Below are positions 11,871 to 22,159 of a DNA stretch of 64,000 nucleotides, in pieces. The notes beneath the pieces are model-generated. The model was given only the letters and a program-made list of their open reading frames with translations. It was not told the DNA's origin and did no database searches. Positions within the stretch are counted from its first letter, which is position 1. Each line of letters opens with the position of its first letter. Source of the stretch: Epinephelus fuscoguttatus (lineage: Eukaryota; Chordata; Actinopteri; Perciformes; Serranidae); the NCBI RefSeq assembly GCF_011397635.1, contig NC_064760.1, forward strand, positions 33,702,356 to 33,766,355, in the 5' to 3' direction. The position numbers and the translations under genes are program-made.

Positions 11871-12620
11871 CTGTAAAGAGAGATCAGGAGTGTTGTTAGA
11901 ATATGTGGCATTATGTCACAGCCAGTGCATTGTTAATAGAATTAATGTCTACACTGATATTTAAATTGCTACCACTGCAAGCATCCAACTCCAATGAGTC
12001 ATCATAAAGCAGGAGCTTGACCCTTGCACTATCATTTCTCCATGGTCACTACTTTTAACACGTGATACATGTGTTGCAATACTGCACTGAACTGCATGAG
12101 TAATCAGACTACAAGCTTTGTATCAGCAGCTGAGAGGAGAAGCAGTGTGAGCACCTCAGCAGGTCATCAGCTGACCCAAGACCTGCATCAGTTACACCAG
12201 GAACATCCTCATCAGGGATATCAGCTAATAAATTTGTTCTTCCGCCATATCATATAGTTCCAGTACCTGTGTCATTATGATTAGGCTACTTTAAAGTTAG
12301 CGCATTGATATTAAAGATTAAAAGTGACTCGGCCAATTAGAACTGGGTACTAACAAAACTCTAATGTTTTAATGAACAACTTTTTGCCGTTTCTTGTTGT
12401 CGATCATGCTCAAAACTACGTTAAACTTTTAAAACAACTTACAAGGCGAGTTGTTGTCTGTCTCGTCGCAGCTCTCGACGCTCCCCCGCCGGGCTGAGCT
12501 GGTCTTGGAGCCCGGGGATGTGAGCTGGAGGAAATACTTTCCTATCATCTCAACGACACTTTCTTCCTCCGACTTGACGGGCACTCCGTGTCCAAAGAGT
12601 AAAGCCGTGGTATAGACCAT
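11425..12620 (-). CDS. ddit4l: DDIT4/REDD-family mTORC1 inhibitor (ddit4l-like), 207 aa
   Basis: REDD proteins are stress-induced cytosolic inhibitors of mTORC1 signalling. Two coding exons, 12443-12620 and 11425-11870, join in frame (donor CCTT/GTAAGT, acceptor TTTACAG) and give 207 residues. The family signature [15 protein letters not shown], then [19 protein letters not shown] and [15 protein letters not shown], are all present and in family order. The N-terminus, [16 protein letters not shown], matches neither human paralogue. Human DDIT4L is 193 aa and DDIT4 232 aa. I prefer ddit4l because the gene lies near a ppp3ca-like gene, as DDIT4L does on human 4q. The choice against ddit4 is not firm, because DDIT4 and PPP3CB form a similar pair on human 10q. 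Confidence 0.9.
12443..12620 (-). CDS. ddit4l: ddit4l-like exon 1: divergent N-terminus
   Basis: First in-frame ATG at 12618-12620, about 110 bases downstream of a TATA box; donor T/GTAAGT at 12442. It encodes a Ser/Glu-rich stretch ending [13 protein letters not shown], as expected for the disordered N-terminus of this family. Confidence 0.88.
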
Positions 12621-12728
12621 CCTGATTCAGGTTTGTGAAGCTCCCGTGTCTCCTCCGGACGGTTCGTCTGTATCTTATCCATGTATTAAGGTGGTTGAGC
12701 TGAGCAACTGTGAGCGGTGCGTGCGGAG

Positions 12729-12736
12729 CTTTTATA
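12729..12736 (-). promoter_or_regulatory. ddit4l: TATA box of the DDIT4-family gene
   Basis: TATAAAAG on the minus strand inside 'cgggtataaaagctccgcac'. A start of transcription near 12700 would give an 80-base 5'UTR before the ATG at 12620. Confidence 0.75.
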
Positions 12737-12750
12737 CCCGGAGAGCAGCC

Positions 12751-12821
12751 GTTGCATCAGCTGAGCTGCCTCACGTGTGGGCGGGACTGAGCGGCTCGTT
12801 CGAGAAACTTCCTGATGCAAC
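12751..12821 (-). promoter_or_regulatory. ddit4l: stress-response block: two CARE sites, E-box, heat-shock element
   Basis: Within 70 bases upstream of the TATA box are: TGATGCAAC on the minus strand (12751-12759) and the same word on plus (12813-12821), the ATF4/CEBP composite type; CACGTG at 12772-12777; GGGCGGG at 12779-12785; and a perfect three-box heat-shock element TTCGAGAAACTTC at 12799-12811. Mammalian DDIT4 is known to respond to ATF4 and other stress pathways, so the motifs fit the gene. Confidence 0.7.
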
Positions 12822-13619
12822 ATGTCCGAGCATTGCACTGAGGTAACAGGGACCAAGAGTTCATGTAAAAAAGAGAGTGGGATATAATATAACTCCAATA
12901 ACTTTAATACATGAAGCCTACTACATTTTTATTTTCTGTTATTTGACAGACTTTACCCACTTGGCTGGAGACTAAGTTAGTGGTGAATTAACAAGGCCTT
13001 AAAAGTTCCTCATAATAACAATTATTGAAAATAAGTGGTGGACTTTAATTTTAAAATTAAGTTTTGTACTTACACAGTTTGAGGTACTTGTGCTTTACTT
13101 TATTAACCTTTTAAAAAAAAAAAAAAACAAAAAAAAAAAAACTTGTCACACATTTTAGAGGCTGTTTTACCCAACTAGGATTTATCTTAAAGTTTAAATT
13201 TAAAAACAATCATCCAAATCGTATGATTAGCTGAGAACATATCATGCAGTGTTAAAGGTCTTTTTCTCTTTCCAGTTGAGTAATATGTTTTGGGTTTTTT
13301 TGGCCAAACTTGCTATTAAAATGAAAGTGTTGAGATGTGGGATTGTGAATGAGGACAGATCACCAAGAAGAGCGATGGAGGGCTGAGGATATTGGACAGC
13401 TCTTCAGTCAGATCTGAACAATTTGTCAGTACTATTATTGAAACTCAACATATCCACAGGCACCTGGTAGCCACACATTCTTATACCCATAATAGTAATT
13501 TAGCAACCACAGAGGTACAACTGAACACCGCATCTTTACAGTTCAACAGACATATTACAAACAAAAAGCCTGCCCATGACCTCTTATAGCTTTCAGTGTC
13601 ATTGCTGACCCAAGCTAAC

Positions 13620-14022
13620 GCGTTTTCATATGACAATTTCTAACATAGATTCCTTCCACTTTTCAAATTCTGGAGGTGATGTACTCTTCCAGAATCTGAG
13701 GATTACTCGAGCAGCTGCGACGACCCCCACATTTATCACAACAAGGTCATATTTAGAGTCATTCAACAATTCTGTTTGCTATAAGGCATAACCTTGGAGA
13801 TTTAGGTACCCTTATACCTAACCACTTTCCTATGTGATCTACAACTTTTTTCCAAAATAGGTTAACCAGTTCACATTCCCAGATTGCATGGAGAAATGTT
13901 CCTGTTTCTGTCTGACATTCCCAACATAAACTATTAGGCAGTAGGCGCATCCTGTACAACTTAGAGGGAGTGAAGTAGAACCTATGAATTACATTATATT
14001 GAGTTAAAGACTTGGGTTTCAA
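13620..14022 (-). mobile_element. L1-like LINE fragment, reverse transcriptase C-terminal region
   Basis: The minus-strand frame from 14022 reads NVIHRFYFTPSKLYRM, then a zinc-binding motif CWECQTETGTFLHAIWEC, then LVNLFWKKVVDHIGKWLG. This is the zf-RVT region found after the reverse transcriptase domain in L1/Tx1-type LINEs. The frame stops at 13759; the element is a short, 5'-truncated relic. Confidence 0.75.
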
Positions 14023-14149
14023 TCAGTAATCTACACTTAATTCCTATGAACTGCGAGCATAATGGTAGCATAACTTAGTGAGTCCACAGCAAGTCAGCTA
14101 AAATGCTAAATTTGTCTGAAGGCAAGCATTCATATCCACATATATAGAC

Positions 14150-14531
14150 ATGAAGTTTGCAGGTTGTTGAGGTAGTGTCCAGCAAACGATGTGGGCTTCG
14201 TAGATAATTGGCAAATTTTTGGGGAAAACCTGCTCTGATTAGGAGAGACAGCATTCATCCCACTGTGAACGGAGCTGCTCTTATCTCGAGGAACCTGGCC
14301 TAGTTTATTAGTGATTTATTAGTGATCTATTCTGTTTACACAACATCTGTTGCACGTTCAGATGCTCTTCCTGAGGTTTCTACCTTTTGTTTGGCCTGTT
14401 AAAGGGTTTTTTGGGGGGATTTTTTTCCCTTGTTTGCTCTAAGGGTCCAAGGACAGAGGGATGTCATATGCCCTCTGAGGCAAATTGTGATTAGTGATAT
14501 TGGGCTTTGTAAATAAAATTGAATTGAATTT
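14150..14531 (+). mobile_element. LINE-like 3' fragment with TTGAA-type tail and SGNH-like motif
   Basis: The end 'gggctttgtaaataaaattgaattgaattt' is the tail of a very common fish non-LTR repeat. Upstream, 14241-14303 translates to RRDSIHPTVNGAALISRNLA, with the D-x-x-H motif of GDSL/SGNH esterases, a domain known from some non-LTR elements. Frame breaks follow. The exact family is not certain. Confidence 0.55.
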
Positions 14532-14895
14532 AGAGTAATAAATTAATAATACATACTTGCTTGTGTTAAAATTGAGCTTTTCTTTAAGGCAATTCATTTT
14601 TCCACATAAACCTACCTTACAGTGTTTAAGAGAATACAAACCCATAAAATAAAGTGTTTAACAAGGTGAATAAAAGTAGCTCCATCTCAAGCATCATCAT
14701 TTAAATGCTGCTCGTACACATTAAATCACCTGTAGCTAAAAATGATCCAATAACATAATAATATACACTCACATGGACATTTTTTTCTGCATAACAAGTA
14801 CTTTTACTTTAAGTCGATTCTACTAATAATACATCTGTACTTTCACTTTTAAGATTTTTAATGCAGGACATTTACCTGTAGTAGAGTATTTTTGT

Positions 14896-17800
14896 TGTTA
14901 CTCTTCCATAAGGGATTTAAGTAGGCCGCTAAAGGCTCAGTTATAAACTGCTTATAAGTTGAATGGGCATATATGCTGCAATGGAAATTTACCAGCCTAT
15001 GAGTAACATATAGGTCATACATATTGTGGTCTATATGAAAATAGATTATGCTGTGGCTGTGGGTGTAGAGAAGCTGATGCCGCCACAACTTTTCAAAGGG
15101 CAATTCTTATGTACAGGCTACTGCTATGGCTAATACATTATTGATACAAATGTGCCAGTAATGCATGTTGTTTATTTGTGCTTTATAAAAAACACATTAA
15201 ACACAAAACCATAAAACACAACAACAAAGAAACCCTTATGTGCTGTGTTAACTTGTCAGATGTTGTCTGATACAGCAAGGAGGACGTATAGGCAAACCGA
15301 TAGGATAGTAAGTAAGTCAAAATAGTAGAAATTATTAAGGAAAAGGCTATTTGAGTCTAAAATCAAAAGAGAAAAGTTAAATAGGTTGAGTAAGGCATGA
15401 GTAGATCAGCACAGAGTTGTTTCTTACAATAATCGAGCTTCCCTCAGGGAATTTTAATGTGGTTGTTTTGAGATTCTCCGAGTGGGTGTTGTCCAGTGTC
15501 GGGGCATTCACAGGAAAAGTATGATCTCTTTAAATCTTAAACCCAGACAGTGAGACAGGCACAAGTGCCCCACCTGAGTTCATTTATATGACAAAAGCCT
15601 GATTGCAACAGGTGGAGACCTTCTCTTTTAGTCCTTCACAAAACACACAAAACAACCTTCCACCCCCTCCCTGGCAACCATGCAGAGATGTAGGAATTAT
15701 GTGTCTACTATTTTGGGATGCTTCTTAGTATAGCAAGTTCTTATTTCATGTATTAATTTTTTTAAGGTTTTTAGATCATGGACAGGCAAGTTCTTGACTT
15801 TGGGTCTACTCTTAAGTCAAAAACATGACAATAAAATGCTTAAAATAGGCCTGCTGACTCTTCAGACGTTTTTCTGGTGTGAAGGATTTATCCAATATAG
15901 AAAAATACTGACGCTGAAGGCAATCTTCCAGGGTAGGAAAACAGTTCAACCCCTAAATAATCAGCCACAATTGTTGAGTAACTAAGATACACTACACAGA
16001 AGCATACTTTCAAAGACCAGTGGAGAAAAGTAACATAAATTAATGCACTTTATACACAGTAATTCTCCCAACATTTAATAAAATAGTGCAGACTTTGATC
16101 AGTTAATACCCGTGACACACTGTATGGAATTCTGCAGTGTTCATAGTGAAACATGTAGAAACCTGTCATACACACATCAGACTTTGCCAAGGATTTCACT
16201 GGGAAACAAATGTAATAGTTCCCTCAAATGATCTTCCTTACTGATAGTAAAAACCCACATAATGAGTCTTTATGTGATTCCACAGTAAATCTTTCATATT
16301 TACTTTCAGTGCATGCAGATAAGAGTGTGTGAGTGTGAGCGCGTCGGGTCTAGACAAGGTGGCATGATCCCTGCCTTACTCACAGGTGAGTAACCTGGTC
16401 TGACACACACTATTCAGACACACACACACCTGGTGGGGAATCAGACGTGTATCCACTCAACACAGGACTGTTTTTTCCGTCTTCATCTATTGCTGAAGAT
16501 ATATGCGACCCCCACCACCACATAAGGCATTCACCTAAATTAGATTTGCAATAGGTGAACAAACATTAATAAAAGATATTGTAGTTCTTCATTACATACC
16601 AAAAAACGAGTTTATTAAATAAATAAAGCATAATATATGCATTACACCACATAGTTTAATTGAGAAAATTTAGTCCTAGTGACTGAAACATCTGAGAACA
16701 CAATTGTTGCTTTAATACATAGACATATAAGTATTTGCACTGTGGATTAATGGTGGGTCAGAGTGGAAACTACAGTGAAAATGGTCATATTAACATTGTC
16801 TCCATTAATAGTACACTGAAGTGTATTGTTAACCTTGGGAGTCAGGACAACAGTTAAGCCATTACACAGACACAGATACACACACACACACAGCACTTCC
16901 TGCCTTAAAGTCCACTGTGTTGCCCTGACGTGACAGCAGACATGAAGAGGATGGTAATTTTTTGCAGGCTAAGCTCTCACAGCTGACTCACCTTCTTGAG
17001 AAAAACCCCTGATATGACATCACAGCTGCCAACCAATCACGTTCAGATTGAGTCAGCTGTCGTCAGAAGGACCTACCACTAAGGAGGAAGTGTCTTTATG
17101 AGGAAATGCAGGGGAAATACTGCCTATGGTGACAGTAATTGCTCACTACCAGCCAATACTGCCTGTGCGTACATGTCTTCTTCTCTGGGCTTGTGAAACA
17201 CTTTCTTAAAACACATCTGGTGTTCCTTACATTTGACCATAAATCAAATCTATTATCAGGTAGAAATGAAAACCTGCTTTAATGTATGAACTAGCATTTT
17301 CTGCCTTAAGCTGGACAGTCATTACTCACTCTGAGTGATGGTGGTGACCAGTTTAATGTTTTATGAAGTCATGGCTAACTAAGAGAACAATGAGTCAGTG
17401 TTAAAATGCAAACTCGATAACAATAACAGTCAGTGTTATCCACCCGTCAACATCAGCTGATGTCAGCTGCCTGGTTATGTTGTGTTGTTGGTGGAGAACA
17501 GGTCAGACCTGTTTCTGGAAGTCCTCCGTCACTGTGGCTGCAACCAAAACTCGTGTCTGCAGCCCAGAGTGGGTGGTGTTGTTGTTTTTTAAATCCTTAC
17601 CTAACAAAGAAGGAACACGGTATAAACACAAAAGATACCAGGTAAACTCAAACTGCTTGCCACAACAAAAACCTTGTTCAGAACACGACAGTGCTCTATT
17701 ATTGTAATGATTCTTCTCATTCCAGGGTACACCCTGTTTTTAGGTTAATGAATGCATTGTTTACTCTATAAAATACAAAAAATATTTACTCTATATAAAA

Positions 17801-18110
17801 AATCAATATCACATAATTTAGAGGATCCAAAATGATTCTCCAAATACGTTTTACTGGCAAAAGTCATATGAATGGGAGAATTAGCAATAATTTGAGAGGG
17901 GAAGAAAAAAATCACTTTTGAGAAACAGTGTTTTGATTTTTTTTTTTCACTTGACAATTTATTAAAACATGTCAACTTGATATGGATTAACTGATTTATT
18001 GATAGATTTACATACATTTGATGTGCAATTTTCTATAGACTTGCATCATCCCAACAAGACAAAGAGCAGCCAATCTAGACTGTAGTGCTGTAGTTAGGCG
18101 CTGTGGTGCT
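14896..18110. other. intergenic, no gene recognised
   Basis: AT-rich sequence with short CA tracts (about 16405-16430 and 16877-16893). No ORF resembles a known protein and no RNA gene was seen. Confidence 0.65.
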
Positions 18111-18240
18111 TGGAGCTACATGCTAATGACAGCATGCTAACATGCTCACAATGATAAAGCTAACATGCTGCTAAGCAGATATATCATTTACTATGGTCAC
18201 CATTTTAGGTTAGCTTATTAGCATGCTAACATTCCCTAAT
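18110..18240. repeat. 'catgctaacatgct' dispersed repeat
   Basis: Several copies of 'gctaacatgct' and 'agcatgctaaca' in both orientations within 130 bases. This motif cluster is widespread in fish intergenic DNA. Confidence 0.55.
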
Positions 18241-21205
18241 TAGAGTGCCACTATGTCTGATGGGACCAAGTCATTGTTTTAGAAGTCACATGTAAAGTCT
18301 GAACTCTGTATTCAAGTTCCTAGTCAAGTACCAAGTCCTAAACTAAAAGCTCTACCCCCAATTCAATGCCATTTTAATAACAGAGTAGTATTATGTTAAA
18401 TTTACAAAAATAATGAATGCCTTTGAAGATTTGTGAATATTTGGTAAAACAAGATGCAATTTGTTTTTTGTTGACCACCACATAGTTTTTGACCAACAAA
18501 ATTATAATTTTTTCCAAATGGTGCTCAGTAGGGTACTGTTAGCTTTTCACGGCTCTGTAGCGTTAACATTCAGCATATGATGGGAAAATAACTGATTCAT
18601 GGCACATTTTTAAATAATATTCTTTAAATCTTTGGGCTTGGGGGAAGGTATTACTATTTTCAAGTCAAAAGGCTCAAGTCCTCAAAATATTAAAAGTATT
18701 AAATTATAAAAATCATAAATGTTTTTAAAAATGTGTAGTTATTTGTTAGAACAAATTTGTTGAAAGCGTGGCATCTTCACTCAGACCTGTTGTTCTTTAA
18801 GCCCAGACACACCAAACTGACATCACAGATCGAGTGGCACCCAAGGCCGACTGCTGCGCTGTCTCATGTTGCATGTGTTTTGTCCAAAAACTGGTACCTG
18901 AACGCACCACATAGACTACAACCAACAGCCAACTAACATGTACATTCTGCACCTGCGTGAGAACGTAGCATAGCAGCAGGCAGGAGTAATTTGTATTGGT
19001 CATTAAAAAACAAGGGAAATCGTAAAACCAACAGGACAGATTCAGGATGCTAGTTAGACAGTTTGCACTAACAACACAATCCAATGTTGAAAGAGCAAAT
19101 TATATTTATTGTGCACTAGCAAACGATCCAGCCAGTCCATATGTGTATCACAGCCTGTTTTCTGGAACAATGCAAGTAACCTATTAACCTATTATATTAT
19201 ATTATATTTTGTCTGAATGTTAGGCAAAAATCCTCTTACAGTGCAGCACCTTTTTGACCTGGGACCACTTAAGACAAAGTCCGCTTGTGACCTCGTATTA
19301 CAGGTCATGGCCTGGCTGGTTGGAAGTCATCAGCAGCCCTACCAAAGAGTCATATTCCTTCTTGGCAGACTGTTTCATTTGAAGGATTTTTCGACATCTG
19401 AACAGGTATAGGTCTCCAGTATTTCTCAAGAGAGAGCAAACATTTGAGAAAAAAAACGTAATGTTAAGAGCCTCTGACCCGTCAAGCCTGCTTTAGGCAG
19501 AGTGCAACTGAGGTTACCACAGTGCTCCATTGTTGATTTTTCATTTTGTCCCTAATCGTACATGCTAGATTTGCACACAATAAATCATCTGAACATGCAG
19601 ATTACAAAGACTGTGTTTATAATTCAGCAAGGCTTTGGATCAGACCCCTCTGTCCTCCCTGTCACCTCTGCCCTGTCAAGAAGACAGACGGGCCGTAAAC
19701 ATATCTGATGCAACCTCACCGAGCAGTTTCATCTGCAGCGCTGCTGTCAGGAGGTGTATGCGCTCATGTGAGACGCAGATAAGCAGGCGTGGTGTCAGGT
19801 GTCTTGTGACTGTTTACACAGTCATAAAACACACTCATACATCTCGTACATCTTTCTGTTCCTCCCCTCTCTGTGGAACATCGTGTTTCTATCTGAGATC
19901 TCCTGCCTTGGAACTCTTTGTACTTTCCATGTTTTTCTTGTTCTCGTGATCGACCTCTGTTTTAACTCATTTATTACCACTGCAGAATCTGTGGTAATTT
20001 GCATGAACAACATTTATTATAGACAAAGCATTTGCATTTTAACCATCCCTCTCTCCCTATCACTTCGGAAGATCAGGAATTAAATTAAAAAGTGAACTGC
20101 GGAGAGTATATTATAGCTAAATGCTGCCACATGACATATTGCATGAACCAGCTGGTGGTAACAGCAGGACAAATGGACTCTGCTCAGGACTAATTTAACT
20201 ACGTATTAAGATTATGTCCTGTTCTCTAAGGAGGAAGGAGGAAGACAAAACTTTCTTCTCAACAACACCTTGAGTTCTCACGTTCTGTACAGTCTGTGCA
20301 GGGGGCTTCCACTGGCTACACACACACTGTTTAAATCTTGGTACTGCTGACAGATCTGTTCACTAGTTTACACTCAGACCCATCTCTAACAACAAGTCAG
20401 TACATATTGTGATGGTTCTCACTATTACAACTGAGGCTGCACCAATGCATTTAAATCAGATATAATTTCCATCAGCTGTACAAAGGATTAACTACATTGT
20501 GTTCCCACTGGATGTGAAACAGTCCCCAGTGTTTCATCTGCAGAGTCCCAAACAGGGTTCTGTGCCTGTCAGACAGTCTGAAGGGGATACTACCATATCT
20601 GCAGAGCAGTGACGTAATGCACAGCAGACTATAATGCAGTTAGTTTTTTTTAGAAATATTCTGACTTTATTCTTATTAAATTAACACTTTATTTTGAAAT
20701 ATTCCAACTTTGTTTCTAAAATTATGAATTCATTCTCGAAATCTCAGAACACAGATATGTTTTGAATGTGCAGAAAGTTGTGAACATGAGCAGAAATGTA
20801 GCTGAAAAAAATATGAGCTATTAATGTCCAAGGCTTATGAATTAATTAAAACACTTAATATATTAGGGTTAAGCCAAATATTTTAAAGCTATACAAAGTG
20901 CCTGAGTCTTACTGTTGTTATACTTTTGTATTTTAAGTGTCACCTGCCGCCTCAATTTTGTGTTTTCCTTCACAAATAAAACATTTCTATTATAAACTGG
21001 GGCATTAAAATTTACCAAAATGGAGGAAGTAACCCCCAGAACCCCTGCCTAATATGTGTGTCCCGAACTGTGAAATGAAACCTATGTCCTTTGTACGGCT
21101 TGTTACTGGTCAGGCAGCGCCTCAGAGCCTCAGAGCCTCAGAGAACTGTCACTCGCCAAACCCTTAATTAGAGAAAATGAAATGAATGAAATGAAACCAA
21201 CTCTT
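18241..21205. other. intergenic, no gene recognised
   Basis: No convincing coding exon. The ORF at 19635-19949 has no recognisable domain and no splice support. A small (CAGAGCCT)3 tract lies at about 21120-21142. Confidence 0.6.
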
Positions 21206-21225
21206 TTTCAAAGCAAATGTTTGAA

Positions 21226-21231
21226 TTTATT
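21226..21231 (-). terminator. sting1: candidate polyadenylation signal of sting1
   Basis: AATAAA on the minus strand (TTTATT on plus), about 180 bases after the sting1 stop codon. Confidence 0.6.
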
Positions 21232-21409
21232 TAATATCTATGAATTCAGACACAGATATTATTAATCCTACAACAAAATGCACATATCAGAAAATATAAA
21301 CAGGTGTAAATCTAGTACAGAACAAGAATGAGAAGAGCGTGTATGCGTGTGATGTGACGTGTGTGATGTGTGCATTTATGTTCGTCTCTGCCTGTGCCTG
21401 AGCATCTGT

Positions 21410-21675
21410 TTATATTCTTCCTTGAAAATGGTCGGTGCTCTCCACAGGTTCCTTCAGAGGCTTAGGTTTCTCCAGGCTGAACATGAGTGTAGGCTCCCTG
21501 CTCATTGGCACCTGGTTCATAGATGGAGCACTCGACGGGGCACTTGATGTACTCATGAACGGATGCCCTATCTCCTGGTGAGGAGGTGGAGTGAGGCAGA
21601 ACTCCTCTTTCTCCTGCTGCTGCAGGTGTCTGAGGATAGCTTTGGACAGGAAGTGAGGGTCGTCCTCATGCTCAT
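21410..21675 (-). CDS. sting1: sting1 coding exon 6: C-terminal tail
   Basis: Acceptor CTTTTTCTAG with a CTT-repeat pyrimidine tract; stop TAA at 21410-21412. It encodes residues 321-408, including [34 protein letters not shown] and [10 protein letters not shown]. Confidence 0.95.
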
Positions 21676-22121
21676 CTAGAAAAAGAAGAAGAAGAAGAAG
21701 GCATGATCTATGGTTTGTTTGAGCACCCTGTATCTAACCATTACTATTGTGTTTAGCTCACTCCTTTTCAAGAGCTCATGTTAAGATAGTGATGTGATAC
21801 TTTTTTTTTTAAACCACATTGTGATTGAGTTTCTCACTGCTGGTGCAAAGATAAAAAGTTCACATGAGGCCATAGATAACTGGACCAAAGCCAGAAAAGT
21901 TCCCAGCACTGATACTCTGACCTTCATACTTAATTTCAGTCACACACTGTGCAGCACAAGGCAGCTGTGTATCAACAAAACCTTTTTTTAAAACACACAA
22001 ATTGCAAAAGAATCCATAAATACACAAATCCTGATTGTCAATCCTTGTGGGGAAGCGGATAAGCTAAAAGCTGAAATCCTCCTAAAAGCAGTCTGTCTCC
22101 TGTCGCGAGGTGTGTATAAAG

Positions 22122-22159
<38 letters not shown>

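Larger units (their letters stand above)
13034..14895. mobile_element. old fish repeat interrupted by two LINE fragments
   Basis: 'gaggtacttgtgctttactt' at about 13081-13100 and 'acaagtacttttactttaag' with 'aatgcaggacatttacctgtag' at about 14794-14882 are the two halves of a very common teleost repeat in the same orientation. The 1.6 kb between them contains an L1-like fragment on the minus strand and a second LINE-like tail on the plus strand, so the older repeat was apparently split by insertions. Confidence 0.6.

Noticed and set aside
11527-11964. 145-codon plus-strand ORF
   Set aside because: Exactly antisense to the conserved DDIT4-family exon; codon pattern and conservation belong to the minus strand.
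19635-20083. Overlapping ORFs of 94-104 codons between ddit4l and sting1
   Set aside because: Serine/cysteine/leucine-rich translations without recognisable domain, and no splice or promoter support.
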